Positions 7,239 to 17,173 of a stretch of DNA of 64,000 nucleotides are shown here, piece after piece. A program made the translations under genes and the position numbers. Position 1 is the stretch's first letter. The number at the start of each line of letters is the position of its first letter. Source of the stretch: Rhodoblastus acidophilus (GTDB lineage: Bacteria; Pseudomonadota; Alphaproteobacteria; Rhizobiales; Beijerinckiaceae); assembly GCF_009720655.1 (NCBI RefSeq), contig NZ_WNKS01000005.1:124001-188000 (forward strand), given 5' to 3'. The notes beneath the pieces were generated by a model, which was not told the DNA's origin, made no database searches, and saw nothing but the letters and a program-made list of their open reading frames with translations.

Positions 7239-10200
7239 TTAATTGCCGACGTCCGTCGGGAAGGCGCCAAACACTTTTCTCAAAATGCCGGGCGTGATCG
7301 CCGACAGCGGATTGACCGACAAGGCCGGCGCGCCGAGGCGGCCCGTCACGCGGAAATTCACGCCGATCAAACCTTCCTTGTCGCCGCCGCCGAGGATGAG
7401 GCCGACGACGGGAAGCTGTCCGAACAGGTTGTTCACTCCATAGGCGGGCACAAAAGTTCCGGAAAAATCCAGGGTGTCGCGGTTGAAGTCGGCCACCCCC
7501 TCCAGCGTCGAGCCGATATTGGTCGAGGCGATGGCGCCGTCGCGCACCCGCAGCACGCCGTCGCGATTGTCGATGACCGCGTGGAGGCGGCTGAACGCCA
7601 CCATGTCGGTGTTGAGCTGCGCCCGCGCCGCGAATTGCTCGCTGGCCGGCGCCGAGGCGAAGGAGCGGATCGCCGGCTCGCCACGGAGCACGAATTTGTC
7701 GATGTCCACCGGCCCGGCGAGCCCGCCGTTCGCCAGGCGGAAGGCGGCGCGCAGCCGCCCTCCCTCCATATGTTCGTAGAGGTCGAGGAAGGCCAGCAGC
7801 CCGCCCGCGTCGGTGGAGGTCGCCTTCAGCAAGGGCGGCCCGGTGTCGGGACGGCTCAGGCTCATCTCGACGAGATCGTCGCCGAGTTTGCCGGAAAAGG
7901 TCAACGAGCGGAAGTTCGTCCCCTTCTTCGACAGCCGCAACACCGCGTTGGAAAGGATCTGCCGGTTGGCGCCGGACATCACCGTGGTTTGCAGGTCGAG
8001 GTCGATGTCGGCGGTGTCGGGCCGATCCCCGGCGCGGGTAAAACTTTTCAGGAAGGGCCGGGCGTCGAGCGACTCGCCCTTGGCGGTGATTTTCAGCGTC
8101 TCCCCGGCCTTGCTGGCCTCGAGTTGCAGGGAATCGCCGGGCGAAAGTTTCAATTGGCTGAATTTGGCGGAAACCAGCCCGCCGTCCGAGCCCAGTTGCG
8201 CCGCGCCCCGCGCGGAAGCGCCGCCGCCCTCGAACACGATCTGGTCGAGCGCCGCCCCGCCGCGCTCCTCGTCACGATAGGCAAAACTCGCCTTGGCCGG
8301 GCGCCCCGCCGGCTTGTACAGGCCGGGGATGGGATAGTTCAGGCTGGCCTTGGCGAGGTCGATCTCCACCTGCGCCTGCTGGCGCGCCCCGCCGACCGAG
8401 CCGGCGATCTTGACCGCCATCGGCCCCGTGAGCGCATTGCCGAGGGTGATGCCCGCCTTCGCGCGCGCCGCCTCGTCCATGACGAAGCCGATCAAGCCCT
8501 GCGCCGGCTCGTCGCCTTTTTGCGTCACATCGAGCGTCGCGGCGACGCCAAAAAGCTTTCCGGTTCCCGTGACTTTCAGCGCGCGGTCGGCCACGGTCAC
8601 CACAAGGCTGCCCTGGTCGAACTTCTCCTTGCCCAGCAGCCGATCAGCCGAAAAATTCTCGACCTTGCAGGAGACGTCGAGCGCCCCTTCGGCCGGCCCG
8701 ACGCCCGGCCCGATCAGGGTGCGATAGGCGAAAGTTCCGTCGAACTGGCCCCGGATCGTTTTCGGGTCGAGCGGCATGTTGGCGACTTTTTCAAGCCCGG
8801 GCCGCGACAGGATTTCGCCGAGCACGTCGACATGGCCGCGCGCCCGGGTCGCAACATTCAGCGGCATCGGCCGCGCCGCGATATTCGGCATGGAGAACTG
8901 ACCGTCGGAAAGGTCGATCCGATGGCCGGGCGCGCTTTCCATCGCCCCGCCGGTCGCGGTGAAATGGGTCGCGCGTCCCGTGGTGCGCCCCTGACCGCCC
9001 AGGCCGGTCACCGCCGGCGCGCCCTCGAGGAAGGTGAAGGCGACGTCCTTGAGGGTGTAATCGATGAGGATGCGGTCATCCATCGGCGGAATCTGCGCGC
9101 GCATCATGCGCAGGTCGACGTCGTCGAGATCGACGGCGAGGCGCAGGCTTTCCATGATTCCGCCCTGCAGGTGGTCGCCGAGCCAGCCGCGCGGCGCCGC
9201 GCCGAAGGCGTTGGGCCAGATCGCCAGCACGCCGGCCGCCGGCGTTTTCGCCATGGAAATGCCGAGCCGCACATGCGGGCCGTCGATCCAGTCGATGCTG
9301 CCCTGCATGGCCGCCGCCAGTTCCGGGCCGCGCATCTCGACGCGCTTCACGTCGAGCCGCTTCGCCTGGGGATCGAGGCTGAAGTCGCCGGTGAACCCCA
9401 CGAGCGTGATGCCCTTTTCATTGGCTCGGTCCGGCCCGATGGCGCCGGGCTCCGTCTGCTCGAACTGGATGGTCCAGGGGTCGCCGGGCTCGGCGGGCGC
9501 CGAGACCGCCCCATGCAGGAACAGCCGCGTCGGCCCGGAAAACACCTGCGCCTGATCGACGACCAGCCTGTGGACGCCGGGCTCCCAGCGCAGCGCGACA
9601 AAAGCCTCGTCGATGAAGGTGGGGGCGAAATCGGGATCGTCGTAGCGCCAGAAGCCGGAGCTCAAGCCCAGGCGGGCGTGGGCGTCGAGCACGTGGCCAT
9701 CGGCCTGGAACGAGGCTTCCGCCTTCAGGTCGAGGGAAATGTCGGAATCGACGGGCAGGCTCGCCTTTCCCAGCGCCAGCGCCAGTTCGTCGATGGTGAA
9801 GCCGCCGCCCTCCAGCGTCAGCGCGCGCGGCTCGTCGCGAGCGCCGCGCACGTCGCCGCGCAGCCGCCAGCGTCCGTTGGGCCCGTCGGCGGCGACATTC
9901 ACCTCCGCCACGCCCTGGCCGCCAGCCCGCTTGCGGTCGAGCGCGAAGGCGAAGTTTTCGAAGCCGCGCGTCTGGCCGGCGGCGAGGTCGATCAGCGCCA
10001 ACCGGCCGCGTCGCACGCCAAAATGATCGAGTTGCGCGATCGGGCTGTCGCGGCCCGAGGCCAGATCGAACACATTGTTGATGGCGTGTCCGATCTGGGC
10101 CAGGATTTTTCCACGGGGAGCGGCCGGCGCCGCGGCTCCGGCCTGGGGTGCCGGCGCGTCGGGCGCCGGAGTTTCGTCAGCGCCAAAACTCATGTCGACC

Positions 10201-10646
10201 CCGCCGTCGGGCAGAATGCGCAATTGCACCTGGAGGTCTTCGATATCGACGCGGTTGGGCTCGATCGCCCCCGCAAACAGCGCCGCGGTCGAGACATGCA
10301 CGTCGGCCTTGGGGGCGGACAGGATCTTGTGGCCGTCGCCGTCGCGCACGGCGATCCCGGTCAGCGCCAGCGCCAGCCCGCGTTCGTCGCGCTCCAGCGC
10401 CAGCCCCTCGATCGTCAGCTTGCGGCCGGCGCCGATGCGATCCTGAAGCGCGCTGACTGCCAGGGGCCGCAGCGGTTCGAGATCGACGCGCCCGCCCGCG
10501 AATGTGTAGAGACCCAGTCCGGCGAAAACCACCAGGGACAGCAGGACGAAGGACAGCGCCGCCCCAGCCACACGCCAGGATAGCCGCCGCTTGGTCTTTC
10601 GGCGCGCCGGACGGCGCAGGCTGACTGTATCCCCCCGCTCCGTCAA
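7239..10646 (-). CDS. Large AsmA-like/YhdP-related envelope protein
   Basis: About 1135 residues. An N-terminal basic stretch and one membrane span (SWRVAGAALSFVLLSLVVFAGLGLYTF) anchor it in the inner membrane; the rest is beta-rich repeats typical of AsmA-like proteins, with the C-terminal AsmA_2-type ending (VNFRVTGRLGAPALSVNPLSAITPGILRKVF). Relatives are thought to move phospholipids to the outer membrane. The start is uncertain: there is no ATG. I chose the TTG at 10646 because GGAGG lies just before it and because a start at the TTG of 10745 would run over an Irr-like motif and has no ribosome binding site. It is divergent from bcp. A 1000-residue antisense frame across it is a high-GC shadow. 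Confidence 0.85.
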   Translation of the reverse strand: MTERGDTVSLRRPARRKTKRRLSWRVAGAALSFVLLSLVVFAGLGLYTFAGGRVDLEPLRPLAVSALQDRIGAGRKLTIEGLALERDERGLALALTGIAVRDGDGHKILSAPKADVHVSTAALFAGAIEPNRVDIEDLQVQLRILPDGGVDMSFGADETPAPDAPAPQAGAAAPAAPRGKILAQIGHAINNVFDLASGRDSPIAQLDHFGVRRGRLALIDLAAGQTRGFENFAFALDRKRAGGQGVAEVNVAADGPNGRWRLRGDVRGARDEPRALTLEGGGFTIDELALALGKASLPVDSDISLDLKAEASFQADGHVLDAHARLGLSSGFWRYDDPDFAPTFIDEAFVALRWEPGVHRLVVDQAQVFSGPTRLFLHGAVSAPAEPGDPWTIQFEQTEPGAIGPDRANEKGITLVGFTGDFSLDPQAKRLDVKRVEMRGPELAAAMQGSIDWIDGPHVRLGISMAKTPAAGVLAIWPNAFGAAPRGWLGDHLQGGIMESLRLAVDLDDVDLRMMRAQIPPMDDRILIDYTLKDVAFTFLEGAPAVTGLGGQGRTTGRATHFTATGGAMESAPGHRIDLSDGQFSMPNIAARPMPLNVATRARGHVDVLGEILSRPGLEKVANMPLDPKTIRGQFDGTFAYRTLIGPGVGPAEGALDVSCKVENFSADRLLGKEKFDQGSLVVTVADRALKVTGTGKLFGVAATLDVTQKGDEPAQGLIGFVMDEAARAKAGITLGNALTGPMAVKIAGSVGGARQQAQVEIDLAKASLNYPIPGLYKPAGRPAKASFAYRDEERGGAALDQIVFEGGGASARGAAQLGSDGGLVSAKFSQLKLSPGDSLQLEASKAGETLKITAKGESLDARPFLKSFTRAGDRPDTADIDLDLQTTVMSGANRQILSNAVLRLSKKGTNFRSLTFSGKLGDDLVEMSLSRPDTGPPLLKATSTDAGGLLAFLDLYEHMEGGRLRAAFRLANGGLAGPVDIDKFVLRGEPAIRSFASAPASEQFAARAQLNTDMVAFSRLHAVIDNRDGVLRVRDGAIASTNIGSTLEGVADFNRDTLDFSGTFVPAYGVNNLFGQLPVVGLILGGGDKEGLIGVNFRVTGRLGAPALSVNPLSAITPGILRKVFGAFPTDVGN

Positions 10647-10707
10647 TTTCCCTCCGCTCGAATCTCGCTTGCCAGGCTGACGAAGCGCGCCGAATCGCAC
10701 AATATGA

Positions 10708-10721
10708 TTTAGAATGGTTCT
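10708..10721. promoter_or_regulatory. Partial Irr-box-like motif between the AsmA-like gene and bcp
   Basis: TTTAGAA, three bases, TTCT, matches the first 11 of the 14 fixed positions of the 17-base Irr consensus TTTAGAANNNTTCTAAA; the last three bases differ. It lies 62 bases before the chosen AsmA-like start and ~80 before bcp. Confidence 0.3.
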
Positions 10722-10801
10722 CGCCCAGGTCGCCACGCCTGACAAGAACCGGCTTCATCGGCGTCGAGCAACGCCACACCATTCTGACGAAAGGAAGGCC
10801 A

Positions 10802-11272
10802 ATGGCCAAGGTTTTGGAGATCGGCGATCCCGCCCCCGATTTCACGCTGCCCCGTGACGGCGCCGGATCGCTCGGCCTGAAAAATTTTGGCGGGAAAAAG
10901 CTCGTCCTCTATTTCTATCCCAAGGACAATACGTCCGGCTGCACCGCCGAGGCGAAGGATTTCAATGCGCTACTGATGGAATTCGCCGAAACCAACGCCT
11001 CCGTGGTCGGCGTCTCGCCCGATCCGGTGAAATCCCACGACAAGTTCCGCGAAAAATTCGAACTGGCCTTCCCCCTGCTCTCCGACGAGGCGAAATCCAT
11101 GCTGGAGGCCTATGGCGTCTGGGTGGAAAAAAGCATGTACGGCCGCAAGTACATGGGCGTGGAGCGCACCACGTTTCTGATCGATCCCGCCGGAAAAATC
11201 GTCAACATCTGGCGCAAGGTGAAAACGACGGGCCATGCGGCCGAGGTGTTGAAGGCCGTCAAGGCGATGTGA
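10802..11272 (+). CDS. bcp: Thioredoxin-dependent peroxiredoxin, Bcp/PrxQ type
   Basis: Reduces hydrogen peroxide and organic hydroperoxides with a thiol donor. The 156-residue protein has the family core: PAPDFTLP, VLYFYPKDNTSGCT with the peroxidatic C47, FPLLSDE, and RTTFLIDPAGKI. The resolving cysteine that many Bcp proteins carry five residues later (GCTxEAC) is K52 here, and no other cysteine is in the chain, so it should work as a one-Cys enzyme. A GGAAGG stretch lies 5 bases before the ATG. It is divergent from the AsmA-like gene and monocistronic by appearance. Confidence 0.93.
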   Translation: MAKVLEIGDPAPDFTLPRDGAGSLGLKNFGGKKLVLYFYPKDNTSGCTAEAKDFNALLMEFAETNASVVGVSPDPVKSHDKFREKFELAFPLLSDEAKSMLEAYGVWVEKSMYGRKYMGVERTTFLIDPAGKIVNIWRKVKTTGHAAEVLKAVKAM

Positions 11273-11277
11273 AGCGG

Positions 11278-11322
11278 GGGGACAGGATCGAATCGCGCAG
11301 GGCGCGGTTCGTTCCTGTCCCC
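11278..11322. other. Long imperfect hairpin after bcp
   Basis: Arms of 20 bases (11278-11297 and 11303-11322) pair with 2 mismatches around a 5-base loop. A third related piece (aggacaggaacg) recurs at 11344-11355, so it looks like a local repeat cluster rather than a simple terminator; there is no T run. Confidence 0.55.
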
Positions 11323-11513
11323 GCCTTCAAGGCCCCGGATTTTAGGACAGGAACGCATGGCGCTCCCAAGCGCTCGCCTGAACGGCGAGTGGGCGGGGCG
11401 CAATGCGATCCAGTCCCCACACGAACGCCCGCCCGCGTTCTCGTTTTCGTTCCGTTCCCTTTTGCCCGACTTTTTGCTAGGACGTCGGCTGAGAAAACGC
11501 GAATCGAGTTCAG

Positions 11514-13544
11514 ATGGCCGCCAACGACGATCTTTTCGGCAATGCCGCTCGGGCCAAAAAGGCTCCCGCGGAGGCGCGCAAACCCGCGCCGCCGCCCGGC
11601 GAGGAGGGCTATACCGCCGCCTCCATCGAGGTCTTGGAGGGCCTGGAGCCGGTGCGCCGGCGCCCCGGCATGTATATCGGCGGCACCGACGAGACCGCCC
11701 TGCACCATCTGTTCGCCGAAGTGCTCGACAATTCCATGGACGAGGCGGTGGCGGGCCACGCCACCCGCATCGAGGTGTTTTTCGAACCCGACGGTTTTTT
11801 GTCCGTCACCGACAACGGGCGCGGCATTCCCGTCGATCCCCACCCGAAATTTCCGAAAAAGTCGGCGCTCGAAGTGATCATGTGCACGCTGCACGCTGGC
11901 GGCAAGTTCGATTCCGGGGCCTATCAAACCTCCGGCGGTCTGCACGGCGTCGGCGTCTCCGTCGTCAATGCTTTGTCCGAGCGGCTCGAAGTCGAGGTGG
12001 CGCGGGCGCAAACCCTGTACCGCCAAATTTTCGAGCGCGGGCATCCCGTCGGAAAACTGGAGACGGTGGGGCGCGTCGCCAATCGGCGCGGCACAAAGGT
12101 GCGCTTCCGCCCCGATCCCCAGATTTTCAAGGACGTCTGCAAGTTCAGCCCCGCGCGCCTGTTCAAGATGGCGCGGGCCAAGGCCTATCTGTTCGGCGGC
12201 GTCGAAATCCGCTGGAAATGCGCGCCCGAGCTTCTGGACCCCAACGGCAAGACGCCCGCGGAAGCCGTGTTCCACTTCCCCGGCGGCCTCAAGGACTATC
12301 TCGCCGCCGACATCGAGGGCAAGACGCAGGTCGCGGATTCGTTTTTCGTCGGGAGGATCGACAAGGCGGAGCGCCATGGTTCGCTCGAATGGGCGGTCGC
12401 CTGGCTCGCCCATGACGACGGCTTTGTTCATTCCTACTGCAACACCATTCCGACGCCGGACGGCGGCACCCACGAGAGCGGGCTTCGCCTGGCTCTGTTG
12501 CGGGCGCTCAAGGACCATGCCGAGCGCATCGGCCAGGGCAAGCGCGCCGGCGCGATCACCGCCGACGATTTGATGGCCGGCTGCGCCGCGCTGATTTCGG
12601 TCTTCATCCGCGAGCCGGAATTCCAGGGGCAGAACAAGAGCCGTCTGATGACGGTGGAGGCTTCGCGCATCGTCGAAAATGTCGTGCGCGATTCCTTCGA
12701 CCATTGGCTCGCCGCCTCCCCCGCCCAGGCGAAAAACCTGTTGGACTGGGCGATCGAGCGCGCGGAAGACCGGCTGCGGCGCCGCGCGGAAAAGGACGTG
12801 GCGCGCAAGTCGGCGACGCGAAAGTTGCGCCTGCCCGGAAAGCTGGCGGACTGCACCAATACGGCGGCGGAAGGCTCGGAGCTGTTCATCGTCGAGGGCG
12901 ATTCGGCGGGCGGCTCGGCCAAACAGGCGCGCGACCGGGCGAGCCAGGCGGTGCTGCCGCTGCGCGGCAAAATTCTCAACGTCGCCAGCGCCACCCGCGA
13001 CAAGATGGCGGCGAACCAGCAGATCGGCGACCTCGTGCAGGCGCTCGGCGTCGCAACCGGCGCGCATTATCGCGCCGAAGAGTTGCGCTACGACAAGATC
13101 ATCATCATGACCGACGCCGACGTCGACGGCGCCCATATCGCCTCGCTGCTGATCACCTTCTTCTACCGGCAAATGCCCAAGCTGATCGAGCAGGGCCACC
13201 TCTATCTGGCGGTCCCGCCGCTCTACAAGCTGACCCAGGGCGCCAAAACCTTTTACGCCCGCGACGAAGTCCATCGCGACGAGATCATCAAGAAGGAATT
13301 CGGGCGCGGCAAGGTCGAGATCAATCGGTTCAAGGGCCTGGGCGAGATGATGCCGCAACAATTGCGCGATACCACCATGGCCGTGGGCAAGCGCACCTTG
13401 CTCAAGGTCGGCATTGTCGAGGAGGATCGCGAGGAGACGGCGGATTCCGTCGAACGGCTGATGGGGACCAAGCCCGAAGCGCGCTTCGCATTTTTGCAAG
13501 AGCGCGCCGCCTTCGCGGCGCAAGCCGATCTGGTTGATCTTTGA
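11514..13544 (+). CDS. parE: DNA topoisomerase IV subunit B
   Basis: The ATPase subunit that, with ParC, separates linked daughter chromosomes. The 676-residue protein has the GHKL fold (RRRPGMYIGG, EVLDNSMDEA with the catalytic Glu, DNGRGIP, LHGVGVSVVNALS), a transducer domain, and the TOPRIM region (ELFIVEGDSAGGSAKQ and DADVDGAHIASLL), ending with FKGLGEMMP. The length and lack of the ~170-residue GyrB insert fit ParE rather than GyrB. The parC gene is not adjacent. A ~60-residue Ala/Pro-rich N-terminal lead is usual for the alphaproteobacterial form. Confidence 0.93.
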   Translation: MAANDDLFGNAARAKKAPAEARKPAPPPGEEGYTAASIEVLEGLEPVRRRPGMYIGGTDETALHHLFAEVLDNSMDEAVAGHATRIEVFFEPDGFLSVTDNGRGIPVDPHPKFPKKSALEVIMCTLHAGGKFDSGAYQTSGGLHGVGVSVVNALSERLEVEVARAQTLYRQIFERGHPVGKLETVGRVANRRGTKVRFRPDPQIFKDVCKFSPARLFKMARAKAYLFGGVEIRWKCAPELLDPNGKTPAEAVFHFPGGLKDYLAADIEGKTQVADSFFVGRIDKAERHGSLEWAVAWLAHDDGFVHSYCNTIPTPDGGTHESGLRLALLRALKDHAERIGQGKRAGAITADDLMAGCAALISVFIREPEFQGQNKSRLMTVEASRIVENVVRDSFDHWLAASPAQAKNLLDWAIERAEDRLRRRAEKDVARKSATRKLRLPGKLADCTNTAAEGSELFIVEGDSAGGSAKQARDRASQAVLPLRGKILNVASATRDKMAANQQIGDLVQALGVATGAHYRAEELRYDKIIIMTDADVDGAHIASLLITFFYRQMPKLIEQGHLYLAVPPLYKLTQGAKTFYARDEVHRDEIIKKEFGRGKVEINRFKGLGEMMPQQLRDTTMAVGKRTLLKVGIVEEDREETADSVERLMGTKPEARFAFLQERAAFAAQADLVDL

Positions 13545-13588
13545 ACAGCAAAGATTATGAATTCGAATATCCAAACAGGAGGATTTTC

Positions 13589-14125
13589 ATGAGCGAACCC
13601 GCAAAAACCTACACCAAACCGCAGATCGGCCTGCACAACATCATGGCCCTGCTGCTCATCGCCCTCTACTTTTTCGGCCTGTCGCTGGAATCGTTCCCGA
13701 AGGAAGTTCGCGGGGAATACGTGAACTACCACAAGCTCGGCGGCGTCCTGATCGTCGTGCTGCTGCTGGCGCGCATGACCCTGCGCAGCGTCACGCCGCC
13801 GCCGCCCTTCCCCCCGTCGATGGGACCGGGCTTCACCAAGATCGCCCATCTCGGCCATTTCGCCCTCTACGCCCTGATGGCGATCGTGCCGATTTCGGGC
13901 ATGGCCATGAGCATGGCGGCCGGACGCGGCATCAACTTCTACCTGTTCCAGGTCGCCTCGCCGTTCGAGGCCAACAAGGCGATCAGCGGCCCGCTGCACG
14001 AGGTCCACGAAGTCGCCGCCAATGTGCTGATTTTCCTTGTGCTCGGCCATGTCGCGGTCGCGCTCTACCACCAGTTCGTGCTCAAGGACAACCTGCTCTA
14101 CCGCCTGAGCCCGAAGGGCAAGTAA
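13589..14125 (+). CDS. Cytochrome b561-type di-haem membrane protein
   Basis: A 178-residue inner-membrane protein with four predicted spans (MALLLIALYFFGLSL, LGGVLIVVLLLARM, FALYALMAIVPISGM, VLIFLVLGHVAVALY). Histidines in or near the spans (H16 IGLHN, YHKLGG, LGHFAL, HEVHEVA, GHVA) fit b-type haem ligation. Bacterial b561 (CybB-like) passes electrons from ubiquinol, in some cases to superoxide. The ATG at 13589 has AGGAGG at 13577-13582; an earlier in-frame TTG at 13541 is not needed. It follows parE by 44 bases. Confidence 0.85.
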   Translation: MSEPAKTYTKPQIGLHNIMALLLIALYFFGLSLESFPKEVRGEYVNYHKLGGVLIVVLLLARMTLRSVTPPPPFPPSMGPGFTKIAHLGHFALYALMAIVPISGMAMSMAAGRGINFYLFQVASPFEANKAISGPLHEVHEVAANVLIFLVLGHVAVALYHQFVLKDNLLYRLSPKGK

Positions 14126-14159
14126 TCCACTTCGGGTAAGGGTCGTTTAACCAACGACA

Positions 14160-14195
14160 GGCATTCTGGCGGCGACAAGGAGTCGCCAGAATGCC
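14160..14195 (+). promoter_or_regulatory. Hairpin with ribosome binding site in the loop and start codon in the stem
   Basis: Arm 14160-14176 pairs with 14182-14195 (14 pairs with a 3-base bulge). The loop is aagga, the start of AAGGAG, and the ATG at 14191 is inside the 3' arm. Such a fold would limit translation of the small protein at 14191. Seen in sequence; regulation is inference. Confidence 0.5.
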
Positions 14196-14433
14196 CTTTC
14201 AAACGGAAGAGCCGGAGCCGCGCGCGCCGAAATTCTTCGACAAGATCGCGCTGTTCAGCGCGGTTGTGTCGTTGCTTTGCGTCCTTGGCGCGCATCTCAT
14301 CGATCGCATGTCCCAGGACGGGTCGCTGATGGCGCTGGTGAAGTCGCGCGCCGCGCCGGAGATCGACTATTCGGGAACGGCGTCGATCGGGAAACCCGCT
14401 CATGGGACGCTCAATCCTTGCGGAGACCGCTAG
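14191..14433 (+). CDS. Small single-span membrane protein, unknown function
   Basis: An 80-residue protein not recognised as any family. It has a charged proline-rich start (EEPEPRAPKFFDK), one membrane span (IALFSAVVSLLCVLGAHLI) and a polar tail ending CGDR. AAGGAG lies 5 bases before the ATG, and both are in a stable hairpin. It lies between cytochrome b561 and rhlE with the same strand and good codon composition, so it is probably real. No function is proposed. Confidence 0.55.
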   Translation: MPFQTEEPEPRAPKFFDKIALFSAVVSLLCVLGAHLIDRMSQDGSLMALVKSRAAPEIDYSGTASIGKPAHGTLNPCGDR

Positions 14434-14457
14434 GATTACAGAAAGCCGTTGACTTTC

Positions 14458-14488
14458 ACGCCGTCCGGACTAAATGTCCGGGCGGCGT
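14458..14488 (+). terminator. Probable hairpin terminator after the small membrane protein
   Basis: A 13-base stem (one G-T pair) at 14458-14470 and 14476-14488 with loop taaat, 25 bases after the stop at 14433. It is followed by tattcgttcg, a weak T-rich tail. It could also be part of the long rhlE leader. Confidence 0.45.
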
Positions 14489-14637
14489 TATTCGTTCGCG
14501 CGCGCCCGTTCCGCAGTTTCGCGCCATTGCGCAAAGGCGGCGGTAGTTTACCCCCTGTCCGAAGCCGGTCAAATCCGGCGTTTTGCAAGTCGCGAGCAAA
14601 ACCCCAAGTCTCTGACGACGTAAAACTGGGAACCTTA

Positions 14638-16122
<1,485 letters not shown>

Positions 16123-16157
16123 GCCGCGCGCCGGAGAGACCTCCAACAGTCTTGAAT

Positions 16158-16192
16158 AAAAAAGCCGACCGTTCATCGCGGTCGGCTTTTTT
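16158..16192 (+). terminator. Intrinsic terminator after rhlE
   Basis: Perfect 8-base stem gccgaccg/cggtcggc with loop ttcatcg and a run of six T. The upstream A run makes it work in both directions, so it may also end the minus-strand transglycosylase transcript (stop at 16214). Confidence 0.85.
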
Positions 16193-16213
16193 GCGTTCGC
16201 GGAACGCCCCGCC

Positions 16214-17011
16214 TTACGGCGCGGCGTCGATCTCCGCGCCGACCTTGGCGATGGCCTGCTGGTAGACGCTGGCGGCGTTCCACTCTTTCAGCGCGCCGAA
16301 ATTGGGTTCGCCCGGCCCGTAGCCGGCGCCGCGCGTCCAGCCGTGCGCCTTCAGGTAATTGGCGGTGGACATCAGCGCGCCCTGCGCCGAGTCCAGGCTG
16401 CCCAAGCCATATTGCAGCACGGTCTTCGGCATGAACTGGGTCATGCCGACCTCGCCATGCATGGAGCCGATGGTGCCGGCGGAGAACACGCCGCGATCGA
16501 CCAGGGTCAGCGCGGCGTTGAGCTGGTCGGTGAAATAATCGCTGCGGCGGCAGTCATAGGCGAGGGTCGCCACGGCGGACAGCATGTTCTGGTGGCCCGA
16601 GACCGCGCCAAAACCCGTCTCCATGCCCCAGATCGCCAGCAACGGGCCGGGCGGCACGCCATAGGTGCTTTCGATCTGGGCGAACAGGGCGCTGTACTGG
16701 TGCTTCAGCTTCTTGCCGCGCGCGGCGATGGCGGAACAGCCGCGCTTCTGGCAAAAGGCCGGAAGCGACAGATGAAAGCTGTGCTGGCCCCGGTCGGCGT
16801 TGATGGTCGCCTGGGCGTAAGAGGTCGACATCAGCGCGTTAACCGCGCGCTGGCTGAACTTGCCGCCGATCTCGCGGGCGTAGCTCGCCTTCCAGGCGTC
16901 GAATCCGCCGGCGGAATTGCCGCATTGCGCCGCCTGGGCGACCGGCGCGAACGCCAGGGCGCCGACGACGCCCATCACCATCGTTGAAACTGCTTTCATC
17001 ATGATCCTCAT
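16214..17011 (-). CDS. Lytic murein transglycosylase, MltB/SLT_2-like
   Basis: Periplasmic enzyme that cleaves peptidoglycan to anhydro-muropeptides. The 265-residue protein has a signal peptide (MVMGVVGALAFAPVAQAA, cut near residue 28), then an SLT_2-type domain with the catalytic Glu in WGMETGFG (E131), then MHGEVGMTQFMP and LMSTANYLKAHGW. Cys residues in the mature part (CGNS, FCQKRGCS) could pair. It lacks a peptidoglycan-binding C-terminal domain and a lipobox, so it is a short soluble form. In-frame Met residues at 4 and 5 are alternative starts. It shares the terminator with rhlE. Confidence 0.88.
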   Translation of the reverse strand: MRIMMKAVSTMVMGVVGALAFAPVAQAAQCGNSAGGFDAWKASYAREIGGKFSQRAVNALMSTSYAQATINADRGQHSFHLSLPAFCQKRGCSAIAARGKKLKHQYSALFAQIESTYGVPPGPLLAIWGMETGFGAVSGHQNMLSAVATLAYDCRRSDYFTDQLNAALTLVDRGVFSAGTIGSMHGEVGMTQFMPKTVLQYGLGSLDSAQGALMSTANYLKAHGWTRGAGYGPGEPNFGALKEWNAASVYQQAIAKVGAEIDAAP

Positions 17012-17173
17012 GCGCGCTCAAAAGGGGAATTTGTTCGGCGTGATCTTAGCCAAAACGGCGACCGACGCGAGTGTAAAATCGCGCCAAGGCGCGCAAAGCG
17101 GCGCTCCAGCCGCGGGCTGTGGCCGCCCCGGCGCGCCACCACGACGCGGCCGGCGCAGGCGACGAACCCCACC

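Noticed and set aside
7581-10583. 1000-residue plus-strand open frame opposite the AsmA-like gene
   Set aside because: Low-complexity Arg/Gly/Ala-rich translation without any family motif; it is the codon-position shadow of the minus-strand gene in GC-rich DNA.
11259-13574. 771-residue minus-strand frame opposite parE
   Set aside because: Shadow of parE with no recognisable motif.
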